A stretch of DNA of 64,000 nt from Chrysophaeum taylorii (Eukaryota > Sar > Pelagophyceae > Pelagomonadales > Pelagomonadaceae). The position numbers and the translations under genes were made by a program. The notes under the pieces were generated by a model that saw only the letters and a list, made by a program, of their open reading frames with translations, searched no databases and had not been told where the DNA came from. The stretch lies in assembly GCA_029834535.1 (NCBI GenBank), contig JAQMWT010000546.1, forward strand, positions 124,001 to 188,000, in the 5' to 3' direction. This document shows, in pieces, positions 9,632 to 18,707 of this stretch (its first letter is position 1; every line of letters begins with the position of its first letter).

Positions 9632-11782
9632 TCACAACACCGAGCCAGCCAACTCCGAGCCAGCCAATGGTTCGTTCTGCGGGGTGACCCTGACCTGCGT
9701 GCTGCGCTTGACAGCCGCCGTTGAATCCGGGCGGTCGTTGGCTCGCGCGAGGTCTGCTTCGAACTGTTTGCACCTCAAACGAACGGCGTCGAAGTCTGCT
9801 TTCGTGTAGTACGGGGCGATGCGAGTCACCCAGGCTGGCAAACTGTCACGGTTGGGAAATCGGCTCGTTGAGGAGAGACAATGTCGCGGTGGCCAGCCGT
9901 ATCGCGTCGCCGAATGCCAGCCGGCCGGCGTCGTCGGCGCGTCTTCGTCTCGACAGTCAGCATTGCGGTCCCTATCACACACGTTGTCAACGGAATGCCT
10001 CGATGATGACAACGAGGGGCTCGAACTGGGTGACAGTGAGTCGTGGCCATTCATGTCGTCTTGGCGGCGCGTTCCCGAGTGATGGCTGCGAATGTCGTAG
10101 TGCGCCCACATTGTGAACGCGGCAGGATCGCGGCGGAAGAATTCGGCGGGGACATCTCGCTGCTCGGAGCGCTGCGTAGAGAGCGAGATGGTAGCAGACC
10201 GCAGCTTGGCGTGCAGCGAGTCGCGCTCGCGTCGCGCGGCGACGCATTCGGCCTCCATGCGCGCGATCTCGTTCTGCGCGTCGCGGCCCGGATCTCTTGC
10301 TGCCTTGCGCGCCGTGACCAATTCGCTCGAGAGCCGCTCAACGACGCGACGTAATCCGCCAGCGTCAGCGCGCGCCTCGTCTCGTTCGGCAATGGCAGCC
10401 TCGAGTTCCGATTCCAGAGAAAAATACATTTCCTTCTCGTCGCGCATTGCGCGGAGCTTGGTCTCTGCTGCGTCCCGTGCCTGCCGCGAAATCTCGGCGT
10501 CGGCGCGCGCCTCATCCCGTCCTGCGATGGCGGCCGCGAGCTTTGATGCCAAAGAAGACGACGTCTCCTTCTCCTCGCGCAGTATGCGAAGCTCGGCCTC
10601 CGCCGCATCGCAAGCCCGCTGCACTTCGTCCTTGGCCTCATCGCGTTTGGCGATCGCGGCCTCGAGCTTAGTTTCCAGAGAGGAATTCGCTTCCTTCACC
10701 AAACGCAACTCCGTCTCTGCCGCGTCGCGCGCACGCCTCGCGCTCTCGGCATCAGCGCGCGCCTGGTCCCATTCCGCGCTGGCGGCCTCGAGTTTCGATT
10801 CCAGAGAAGCATACGACGCGTCCTTCGACTCGCGCAACGCGTGGAGCTCGGCTACCGCCGCGTCACGTGCCCGCTGCGCTTCATCCCGGGCTTCGTCCCG
10901 ATTGGCGATGGCTGCGTCGAGCTTCATTTCCAAAGAAGAAGACACGTCCTTCGCCTCGCGATATGCGCGTAGCTCGGCTTCTGCCAAGTCGCGGGCCCGC
11001 CGTGAGCTCTCCGCGTCGCCGCGCGCCTCGTCCCGCTCTGCGATGGCGGCCTCGACCAAGAGAGCAGCCGCGTCCTTCTCTTCGCGCAACTCGCGAAGCT
11101 CGGTCTCCACCGCGTCGCGTACCCGCCGCGATAACTCGGCTTCGCCACGCGCCGTGTCCCGCTCCGTGATGGCAACCTCGAGCGTCGATTTCAGAGAAGA
11201 AGACGACGCGTCTTTATCCTGGCGCAATGCGCGGAGTTCGGCCTCCGCTGCGACCCGTGCCTCTTGCGCGTCGTCGCGCGCCTTGCGCAACGTGCTGCAC
11301 GAGACTTGTAGTCTGTCGCGCTGCTGTCGTAGTTCGTAGATCTCATCCTGCTTCTTAATCAGCAAATCCCCGCCACGATGATTTGCCTCGGAGGAGGCGG
11401 TGGCGAGAAATTGCTTTGAGACGAGCTCGACCACTTCGAAGGCATCGTCGCGCTCGCGCTCGAGGCGAACCATTTGGAACTCAGCCGCTCTTTGTGCAAT
11501 TGCAACAGCCAGCTTCAGCTGCATTTCTTGACGCGTCGCCCCTAGCTCCGCGGCCCATTGCTGACGTCGTGCGTGGGCGCGATCCTTCTTTTCCTCCAAC
11601 GTCGACGAACACGTCTTCTCGAACGTTGCCGAAGACGTCTTTTGCAATACGGTCGGCTGCTCGGCGCGAAACCAAATGTAGTCATCCTTGAAATCTTTGA
11701 TATCGTCCTCCTCTTCGTACATGTTTATAAATTTCAAGTGCTCGGCCCAGTGTTCGGGCGGGCTTGTCGGGCGTTCCTCCAT
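9632..11782 (-). CDS. Repetitive coiled-coil protein
   Basis: Over 700 residues, mostly an extended coiled coil built from imperfect repeats of roughly 45 residues. Each has a core such as AIAERDEARADAE, an ARDAAETELR helix and a REEKDASSSLESKLEA linker; about ten repeats lie between 11260 and 10380. The C-terminal third is less regular and ends with a Ser-rich, then aromatic segment. Ala/Glu/Arg repeats of this kind are seen in structural or ciliary rod proteins; I cannot name a family. The frame continues upstream to 11947 without an ATG, so either the ATG at 11782 is the start or a 5' exon is missing. Confidence 0.7.
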   Translation of the reverse strand: MEERPTSPPEHWAEHLKFINMYEEEDDIKDFKDDYIWFRAEQPTVLQKTSSATFEKTCSSTLEEKKDRAHARRQQWAAELGATRQEMQLKLAVAIAQRAAEFQMVRLERERDDAFEVVELVSKQFLATASSEANHRGGDLLIKKQDEIYELRQQRDRLQVSCSTLRKARDDAQEARVAAEAELRALRQDKDASSSSLKSTLEVAITERDTARGEAELSRRVRDAVETELRELREEKDAAALLVEAAIAERDEARGDAESSRRARDLAEAELRAYREAKDVSSSLEMKLDAAIANRDEARDEAQRARDAAVAELHALRESKDASYASLESKLEAASAEWDQARADAESARRARDAAETELRLVKEANSSLETKLEAAIAKRDEAKDEVQRACDAAEAELRILREEKETSSSLASKLAAAIAGRDEARADAEISRQARDAAETKLRAMRDEKEMYFSLESELEAAIAERDEARADAGGLRRVVERLSSELVTARKAARDPGRDAQNEIARMEAECVAARRERDSLHAKLRSATISLSTQRSEQRDVPAEFFRRDPAAFTMWAHYDIRSHHSGTRRQDDMNGHDSLSPSSSPSLSSSRHSVDNVCDRDRNADCRDEDAPTTPAGWHSATRYGWPPRHCLSSTSRFPNRDSLPAWVTRIAPYYTKADFDAVRLRCKQFEADLARANDRPDSTAAVKRSTQVRVTPQNEPLAGSELAGSVL
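10380..11260 (-). repeat. Coding tandem repeat of about 45 codons
   Basis: Internal imperfect tandem repeats encoding the coiled-coil units of the surrounding gene. Recurring blocks in plus orientation are GCGATGGCGGCCTCGAG and TCGTCCCG-like segments, spaced roughly 120-140 bp. Confidence 0.65.
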
Positions 11783-12280
11783 CGTGCTCTTTGCGTCAAT
11801 TATCGCCGTCCACCCTTCTAACAACTGTTGCTTGAGCGAAAGTGTCGGGGCGGGCTCGTCGGTCAGATCACCACCATTCTTTGTGTCAGCAGTCGGCCGC
11901 CGTCCGGTCCTCAGAGCGGCGACTGGCACTTCCCAACAGCCGCCCACGCTGAGCTCTCAAGTTTTAAATAATCCCTTCAAAAAAGTGCTAGCGCGACAAA
12001 AAGGGGGGCGGGGTGTTGTTAGTAATAAGTCGACCGCCAAGAGGGGGATGCGAGCCGGGGCTACTAGGTTGTGTGGTTGGTGGGTTGTGTAGAGACGTGA
12101 TCGGGAAAGGCGCGCATTAAGCTTAGTAAGCGCGATTGCCGAGAGGGGGGGGGCGGAGAGAGCAAACGACACTGCGAAAAGGAAGCCCGTCCCCAGGAAA
12201 GTCGCCCCCGTGTTTGTGAGAGTCAATGTACCACACGCCACGCAAGAGACCTCCCCCCAGACCACAATCTCGCCCTTTCC

Positions 12281-12878
12281 TAACTAACTAACTAACTAAC
12301 TTCAGACCTCTCCCGAGCATGGGAGCCAGGCCGGACCGACAGGAGCCAGTCCGGAATCACGGGCCTGTAGACGAGGGGCGCCGAAAGGTGGGTCGGCGGA
12401 GAGTGATCATCAAGCTTGTCGCCATGCGACGAGGAGACCGCGATGTTCTTTCCTATGGCTCAAGAAAATCGTGTGACGTTGCTCGTTATGCCGCGCTACT
12501 TTCGCCCTTACCCTGATCGCCGACCGTATGGTTGCGATGGAGGACGGTGCCTCATGAATCCTGAGCCTTGCGAGGGCATCCGCCCTCCCGGCGTAGGTTG
12601 GCACCTATTCGCCTCTCGGGCGGGCCGGTTGGCAGCCGGAACGTTCGCAGTGGGACGGGGTATGGCCGGGGGGCGCAAACGGAAGGTTATCGACGAGTTG
12701 GTTGTCAGTCACATCGCGGTCTCCTCGTCGCATGGCGACAAGCTTGATGATCACTCTCCGCCGACCCGCCTTTCGGCGCCCCTCGTCTACAGGCCCGTGA
12801 TTCCGGGCTGGCTCCTGTCGGTCCGGCCTGGCACCGACATCGGGAGGGGTCTGAAGTTAGTTAGTTAGTTAGTTTACT
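12281..12878. mobile_element. Fold-back element with about 165-bp inverted repeats
   Basis: The left arm (12281-12445) and the right arm (12711-12878) are inverted copies of each other. Both are bordered outside by (AACT)n/(AGTT)n, then CAGACC(T/C)CTCCCGA, and extend inward to CATCGCGGTCTCCTCG. The interior (12446-12710) includes a segment beginning GATGGAGGACGGTGCCTCA that recurs at 56960. No transposase is encoded, so this is a non-autonomous fold-back or MITE-like element whose ends sit in an AACT tetranucleotide tract. Short frames within it are not genes. Confidence 0.8.
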
Positions 12879-12908
12879 TTCGCACCGGCGCCAAAGAAAA
12901 AAAGTGCA

Positions 12909-13752
12909 TTAAGATCGTCGCCGATTTCGCCCTTTTGCCCGTGCAACAACCTGGTGGTACCCTTTCCGGATGAGCGAAATCAGCACGCGCATACCTGGAA
13001 GCCATCCTCGTCGATGATGGGCTCTTGCCTCTGAGCAGGTGCGAACGCCCTTTGTGTTTCGATAGCCATGGCCTGATGATCAGAATCAGGGACGATGGAC
13101 GCCATCACTAACGTCGTCATCATCGTCGTCGTCGTCGAGATCGCTAGCGTCCTGCTGGGCGACCTACGGAACGCTGAGGACAGCAGAAAGCACAGGTACA
13201 CTGGGGCGAACGGAGTGGCCAGACACGGCAGGTAGGTTTGCCGACTTTTGAATTGCATCATTAGCCGCGCTAAAGTTCGAGTCACGACGAAGCAAGACCA
13301 CCACCACGTACTCAAAATTGCCTGCCGCGCAGTCCGTCCGGAGTTTGAGCCTGCGGAGGGTTGAGAGCACTTGAACCGGCGACGACACTGGCGGGGTGCA
13401 AGAGCGAGGAGACCTCCTCGACGCTGCCGTCCTCGGCGAGCGCGTTAAACTGCGCCGTCGTTGTTGTCCGAGGGGTCGCAACAGAATGAGCGCGCACCAT
13501 AGACTCGAGCGACTCGAAGAGCAGGTCCTCGACTTCGTCTTGGTAGACTTTCTTGTCGGTCAGCAAGAGCGCGAGCACCCGGTGCAAAAGTTCGTTGGCC
13601 AAAGCCGAACCGTCACCGTCGGACCAGCCTTGTTCGATGGCCAGCCGGAGTAAGGTCCAGCGCGAGAAAACGGCGCGAACGGCGACTTGGAAGACTTCGC
13701 GTCCATTTTGGACCTGCGGCGGAGCGGCGGCGACGACTTGGGTCGACGACAT
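12909..13752 (-). CDS. TSR2: TSR2 homologue, pre-rRNA processing factor, six exons
   Basis: TSR2 is a chaperone-like escort for ribosomal protein eS26 in 40S biogenesis. Exon 1 from the ATG at 13752 shows the family core FSRWTLLRLAIEQGW and DEVEDLLFESLESM. A 48-nt in-frame intron (13497-13450) must be removed to align ESM with FNALAEDGSVEEV without a gap. Further inferred introns are 13399-13351 (49 nt, apparently GC-AG), 13226-13164 (63 nt), 13112-13073 (40 nt) and 12994-12951 (44 nt). Exons then give CAAGNFEYV, an Asp run, the conserved C-terminal DEDGFQVVARAK and a stop at 12909. The DEDGF motif matches the C-terminal acidic-Gly-aromatic signature of TSR2. The GC-AG junction is the least certain. 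Confidence 0.85.
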
Positions 13753-13931
13753 GTGGTTAGCTACAACACGGGTTTGGAGGGAGGCTAGTGAAGCGTGACA
13801 CCTAAAGCGTTCTCAACACGAAGTCTGGGAGGCAGCCAGCTGTTGGTGAAGGTCGGACGTTGTGGTGTAGGTGAGCTATTGGTCGCAGCAGGACTCATTG
13901 ATCGGTTGGTTGTGGCTTGGCCGTTTCGAGG

Positions 13932-15389
13932 ATGGCAGCGTCGAGCGATGGAGGGCCGACATCGTCGACAGAAGAGGGGCGGGAGTTGATCGACCTAAGT
14001 GAGCGGCTCGAGTCAGCGATGCCGACGCTCATGTCGTTCGCTGGGCGTTGTGCCATGCCCGATGCGCTGCGCGCGACGGCGTGGAAGCTGTTTTTGCGCG
14101 TGGTGCCACCGCACAAGCCTGATTCGTGGTCGAAGTACGTCGCCGCGCAACGAAAGGAGTACGAGGTGATGCGGGAGGCGGCGATGAACCAGCTCGACGA
14201 GGCGTTGCAGCAGGCGTTACCCGAGGCGGACGAGGAGCCGCCGCCAGAATGCATGCTCGCCGCGCTCGAGGACGCGGCCGATCAGATCCGGGGCGACCTC
14301 GAACGGTGCTACCCCGAGGGCGCGGGCAACTACTTTCTCGAGGCCAAGCGTCAAAAGCTAATGTTCGACGTGCTGCTCGTGTGGTCCAACCAGCACCCCA
14401 GGCCGAGCTACCGGCAGGGCATGCACGAATTGCTCGCCCCTCTCGTGTGGGCGATGGACAAGTCGTTCGAGGCGACCAAGGCGGTGGCGCTCGACGAACG
14501 CGACCCGGTGAGCGCGGTGCGCGTCCACCCGACCTACCTCGAGCACGACGTGTACTGGATGTTCGACGCGCTCGCGGACATCATGCTGCCGTTGTACGAC
14601 GTGGTACCCGACGGGCGGCAGGGCGAAAACAAGAACGAGGTGGTCGAGATGTGTCGCCGCGTACAGGCCGATTGGCTTCGGAAGGTCGACCCCGAGCTCC
14701 ACGCGCAGCTCGCCGGGTTTCGGGGGAACGACCTCGTTCTCCCGCAAATTTACATGCTCTCCTGGCTTCGGCTCGCCTTCGCGCGACAGTTCGTGCTGAC
14801 GGACGTCGTCAAGCTCTGGGACGCGTTCTTCGCCACGTGCAAGGTCGCGAGCGACGACTCGCCGATCGACTATGTCCTCGTCGCGCACGACGACGACGAC
14901 AATCCCCGGTACCCCTCCATGTTTGACTGGCTCGAGGCCGTTGCCACTCTTCTCGTCGTCCTCGAGCGCGAGAAGCTCCTTCGCGCCACGACCGGCACGG
15001 CCTGCCTTCGCGTCCTCCTTCGCGCCGTCGCGCCAGAACCTCTCTTCATCACGCGCCACGCCCGGCGCCTCCATGCCGACCCCGCGACCCTCCAGCCGCT
15101 CATCGCCAGTCTCAGGCAGCACGCCCACTTCGCCCACATCCTCCCCCTCTGGGTTGTCTCCCTCCTCGGGTCCCTCGGCGTCCTCGCGACCGCCCCGCGG
15201 CCCTCCGTCCCGGCGGCAGAGCCTGCTTTCCACAGCTTCTCCGCCGCCATCTTTCGAAGCCTCCTCTCGATGGTGCGCTCGTGTCCTTCCTCGTTTGTTT
15301 CAACGACATCGTCGCAGGGCTACTACGCTGGCGCCACGAGGCCCTCCTCCTCCGTCACGGCGGACTCGCCCGACGCGACCGACCGATAA
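13932..15389 (+). CDS. TBC-domain Rab GTPase-activating protein, TBC1D5-like
   Basis: Rab GAPs of the TBC family stimulate GTP hydrolysis with an Arg and a Gln finger. Both motifs are present: IRGDLERCYP (Arg finger context IxxDxxR) and YRQGMHELLAP (Gln finger YxQG). The MHELLAP extension and the following LEHDVYWMFDALADIMLPLYD are typical of TBC1D5, a regulator of Rab7 and retromer traffic. LSWLRLAFARQF and LWDAFFATC complete the domain, followed by a poorly conserved C-terminus. The ATG at 13932 is the first in frame. A 45-nt GT-AG stretch at about 15270-15314 is divisible by three and may be a spliced intron near the 3' end; the frame is open either way. Confidence 0.9.
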   Translation: MAASSDGGPTSSTEEGRELIDLSERLESAMPTLMSFAGRCAMPDALRATAWKLFLRVVPPHKPDSWSKYVAAQRKEYEVMREAAMNQLDEALQQALPEADEEPPPECMLAALEDAADQIRGDLERCYPEGAGNYFLEAKRQKLMFDVLLVWSNQHPRPSYRQGMHELLAPLVWAMDKSFEATKAVALDERDPVSAVRVHPTYLEHDVYWMFDALADIMLPLYDVVPDGRQGENKNEVVEMCRRVQADWLRKVDPELHAQLAGFRGNDLVLPQIYMLSWLRLAFARQFVLTDVVKLWDAFFATCKVASDDSPIDYVLVAHDDDDNPRYPSMFDWLEAVATLLVVLEREKLLRATTGTACLRVLLRAVAPEPLFITRHARRLHADPATLQPLIASLRQHAHFAHILPLWVVSLLGSLGVLATAPRPSVPAAEPAFHSFSAAIFRSLLSMVRSCPSSFVSTTSSQGYYAGATRPSSSVTADSPDATDR

Positions 15390-15603
15390 GTCCCCCGACG
15401 TCTCCTCCCATTGTTGTGCCATCGGCCGCCCCACGTCCTCGCTACCTCCCTCCCTTCCTCCCACCCTCCCTCCACGAAGAAGTGGCGTGTCGCGTTGTCG
15501 TGTTGTCTCGCAACCGCGCTGCGCCGACCCCCCCCCTCACCGCCGCCGTCTGACGTCATAGTAGGGTCGCGTCAACAATCCTCCAATCAAAAACCGTGTG
15601 TCG

Positions 15604-17265
15604 ATGTGGCTCGTCTCCTTGTTCGTCGCGGTTGTCTCGGGGCGCGTGTTCTACGAGGAGGCCCCGCGGCCCGTGGGCTGGAGCAGGGTGAGCGTGGCGC
15701 CTGAACCGTCCAAAGTCCTGCGGCTGCACATCGCGCTCACTCCGCGGACGTCGCCGGCCACCATCGCCGCGACGCTCCGCGCGCTCGCGACTCCGGGGTC
15801 TCCGAGGTTCCGCGAGTATTTGAGCAGGGAAGAGGTCGTGGGCCTCGTTGTTCCCAAGGACGAGGATGTGGCGCGCGCCGTAGAGTGGGCCTCGAGCGCT
15901 GGCGAGGTGGCGACGTACGGCGACTGGATGATGGTCGAGACGACCGTCTCTGGCGCCGAGAAGCTGTTGAAGACGCGGTTTGCGACGTTCGCCAAAGATT
16001 CCGAACACAAGCTCCACGCGGTCGAGCCCTACGCCGTCCCTGACGACCTCGACGACGTGGTGGATTTTGTCGCCGGGATTCACGCGTTTTTCGGCGGCCG
16101 GGGCGACCGCGCCGTCGGACACCAAGCCACCACCGAAAGCGTCACGCCCTCGGTGCTGGATACTTTGTATTCGCTTCCGGAGGGAGTCGAAACCAACAAA
16201 ATCACTACCCAGGCCGTGGTACAGTTCGGCGACAACTTTTCGCCCGACGACCTCCAGACGTTCTTCGAGGACGAGCGGACGGAGCTCGAGGGCCAGACGG
16301 TCACCGTCAAGGTCGGAACCAACAACCCCGAAGGCGTCATCGAGGGCGAGGCCAATCTCGACACCCAATACATCATGGCTGTCGGGCAGTTCGTGCAGAC
16401 ATTTGACTACGCGCTCTCGCTCGACTCGGATCCGGCGGGCTTCCTCGCTTGGTCGTACGAAGTCGGTAACGACACCGACGCGCCCCTCGTCCATTCCATA
16501 TCGTACGGAGAGTACGGGGGATCCTACGATAACGCGACGGTCCAGCGCTTCTCCCACGAGCTCGCCAAGCTCGGCCTTCGCGGCATCAGCGTCATGCTCG
16601 CCAGCGGCGACAACGGCGTCGGCTGCTCGAAGCGCGTCGCCTGCGATTTCGGCTCCACGCCCGAGCAGGAGTTTGATTTCCCCAGCTCGCCATATTTAAC
16701 CATGGTGGGAGCCACCCAAGTCTCCGCACAAGGCACCGAGACCGCCGCGACGCTCTCGAGCGGCGGCTTCTCGGCCGACTACCCGCGCGCTACCGAGGCG
16801 ACCTTCCAAATTGACGCCGTTGCCGAATACCTCGCCAAACTCGGCGACGAGGTCCCGACCCCTTCGGAATCATTCGATAGCAACGGCCGCGGATATCCCG
16901 ATGTCGCTGCCACCGGCTACGACCTCAAAATCGTTGTCGACGGCCGCCTCGAAGCCGTCGACGGCACGAGCTGCTCCTCGCCCATCTTCGCCGGCATCAT
17001 CGCACTCATCAACGCGGAGCTTATCAATGCCGGCGAACAGTCCCTCGGTTGGCTTCAGCCCTGGCTCTACAACCACACCGACATGTTCACTGACATCACC
17101 TCCGGTTCCAACCCCTACGGATGCTGCGACGGCTTCACCGCGACCGACGGCTGGGATCCTGTTACCGGACTCGGGACCCCCATCTACACGAAAATGCTCG
17201 AATACGCGCTCGCCGACGCCAAGAATGCCGCCATCATTAAAAAAACCTACTCTTCTCCTCTCTAA
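15604..17265 (+). CDS. Tripeptidyl-peptidase I / sedolisin (S53) peptidase
   Basis: A secreted or lysosomal acid serine-carboxyl peptidase of family S53, related to TPP1 (CLN2). The N-terminus MWLVSLFVAVVSGRVF is a signal peptide, followed by a prodomain (residues ~30-170) with the LxxYLSxEEV block. The catalytic domain carries all key residues: Glu249 and Asp253 in EANLDTQYIM, the oxyanion Asp336 in ASGDNG, and Ser456 in DGTSCSSPIFAG. The C-terminal Ca-binding region is recognisable (TDITSGSNPYGCC, GWDPVTGLGTP). About 554 residues, close to the family norm, with no intron needed. A prodomain plus all catalytic residues argues for an active zymogen. Confidence 0.93.
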   Translation: MWLVSLFVAVVSGRVFYEEAPRPVGWSRVSVAPEPSKVLRLHIALTPRTSPATIAATLRALATPGSPRFREYLSREEVVGLVVPKDEDVARAVEWASSAGEVATYGDWMMVETTVSGAEKLLKTRFATFAKDSEHKLHAVEPYAVPDDLDDVVDFVAGIHAFFGGRGDRAVGHQATTESVTPSVLDTLYSLPEGVETNKITTQAVVQFGDNFSPDDLQTFFEDERTELEGQTVTVKVGTNNPEGVIEGEANLDTQYIMAVGQFVQTFDYALSLDSDPAGFLAWSYEVGNDTDAPLVHSISYGEYGGSYDNATVQRFSHELAKLGLRGISVMLASGDNGVGCSKRVACDFGSTPEQEFDFPSSPYLTMVGATQVSAQGTETAATLSSGGFSADYPRATEATFQIDAVAEYLAKLGDEVPTPSESFDSNGRGYPDVAATGYDLKIVVDGRLEAVDGTSCSSPIFAGIIALINAELINAGEQSLGWLQPWLYNHTDMFTDITSGSNPYGCCDGFTATDGWDPVTGLGTPIYTKMLEYALADAKNAAIIKKTYSSPL

Positions 17266-18059
17266 GTATTTCTTTTTTTTTGTTTATCTCCGATCGGTTT
17301 GTTTCCACCTATGTTTATCTCCGATCGGTCGAGCGAGCGAGCCGTGCGCGATCTCCTTCTTTTTAACAGAGCGGAGCAAACGCCTCGAGCTGCGTCGGAA
17401 GTTTTCGTTCGATGAATCTATTTTATTAATCAAAAAGTCCAGCTATTTTTTTTTAATTTAACATTTTTCCTTTCTCCATCGCCTTCCTCTGTGGTCGTCT
17501 TTGGTCTTCTCTTCTTTTGTGTTTCTCTTCCTTTGAGCGATCATCCATACTGGCACTCTTGATAATTAATATGAGCCTGGGAGGTGCTAACCATAATAAT
17601 AAAAAACATGACTCTTATTGTAGTGCAGGCAAGTAAGTTCACTTGGTCCCAAATCTCAACCCCACAAAAATTCGTTGCGCTCACTTCGACCCGGTCCCTC
17701 GCAAAACACTCGCAGTCGCCCGACCGGGTCGTTCTCCGAGTGCAGGCCAGTACGTTCATCTGGGCCCAAATGTCAAACCTCACACAGCTTCGTACTGCGC
17801 AGCCTGCGCTCGCTTCGACCCGTTCCCTCGCAAACATTCGCCCTTCCACAGGAGCTTCATCTCCTCGTTCTCTGTCCCTTGGGCATGATGTTTCGCCCTT
17901 CGAGAGGGTTGATCGGAGATTAGAAACATGCATGAGTCGGTGCTGTGGCCGTATGGGCTCTGCGCATGACGACTCTGCTGCGGGAGAGAGGGCGGCTACC
18001 CGAGGACCTCGCGGTAGAGACGAAATTGCGCGTGTAGACGTCGGGGGTTGTTGCTATTG
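17266..18059. other. Intergenic region with tandem duplication
   Basis: T-rich sequence follows the TPP1 stop. From about 17622 to 17850 there are two imperfect tandem copies of a unit of roughly 115 bp, each starting GTGCAGGC(A/C)AGTA and containing CTTCGACCC(G)GTTCCCTCGCAAA. Frames here are repeat-derived; no gene is supported. Confidence 0.6.
17622..17850. repeat. Imperfect tandem duplication, about 115-bp unit
   Basis: Unit 1 at about 17624-17738 and unit 2 at about 17740-17845 share blocks such as GTGCAGGC, GTTCA(C/T)(T/C)TGGG/TCCCAAAT and the CGCAAA(A)CA(C/T)TCGC end, with scattered substitutions. Confidence 0.6.
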
Positions 18060-18690
18060 CGCAGCACGCGTGGAGTAAGATGGAGTCGTCGACTCAGAAG
18101 ACGATGTCCTCGCGCTTGCCGACTAGGCTGAGAGCCATGTAGTCTTGGCCCTGGCCGAAGACGGGCTCGGGCAAGAGGACGCCGGCCTTGCGGGGCGTCT
18201 GGCCCTGGCTTTAGTTGATCGTCATGACGAAGGCGGGCCGCAAGGGAATCTGGTTGGAGGAGCCTCGGCGAGACGATACGATCATCGTATCGGGTGCCGT
18301 TGCAGTGGCCGTGCGACGGGTCGAGATTGCGAAGACTTTAAGCTCGCGCTCAAAGTCGGCATGCCGTTGATTCTCAGGGAGTCGAGAAACTCAACTGGAA
18401 AGAGCGAGACGTCGTCTTCCGACCCAACCTCGTCGGCCAAAAAGGACTCCGGCGCCTCGCCTCAGGGAGAGGCCACGGTCCTGCGCGCGTTGACAGCATA
18501 GACAACATCGTTTCGGCGGGGCGTGAGAATGGCGCACTGGCTGGAAGAGCCACCGCGGGTCGTGGAAATTGTCTGCGAGGTCGCCATAGACGGTTTGGAT
18601 AGTGTGGGGATATTAATATCCACCCACATAATATCCCTGATATCCTTATGGTTAGAGTCGATGAAGCATATACAACGCTCCTCAAACGGA
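18060..18690 (-). pseudogene. Decayed PIF1-type (Helitron-like) helicase fragment
   Basis: Read on the minus strand in broken frames, this stretch contains the C-terminal motifs of PIF1 helicases as found in Helitron Rep-Hel proteins: CAILTPRRNDVVYAVNAR near 18530, then FVMTIN-stop-SQGQTPRKAGVLL near 18200 and PEPVFGQGQDYMALSLVG near 18140. Several frameshifts and at least one internal stop separate them, so it is non-functional. A second relic of the same family lies on the plus strand at 31.7-32.3 kb and matches this one closely. It ends next to the NRDE2 start. Confidence 0.75.
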
Positions 18691-18707
18691 ACCGAACGAC
18701 GCGGGTG

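Noticed and set aside
10113-11339. Plus-strand 408-residue Ser/Ala/Arg-rich frame.
   Set aside because: It is antisense to the coiled-coil repeat gene; its composition mirrors the Glu/Arg/Ala heptads.
13340-13400. Ultra-short introns of 19-26 nt in TSR2 and at 49.25 kb.
   Set aside because: A 49-nt GC-AG and a 50-nt GT-AG solution fit the conserved protein spacing better than 19-nt introns.
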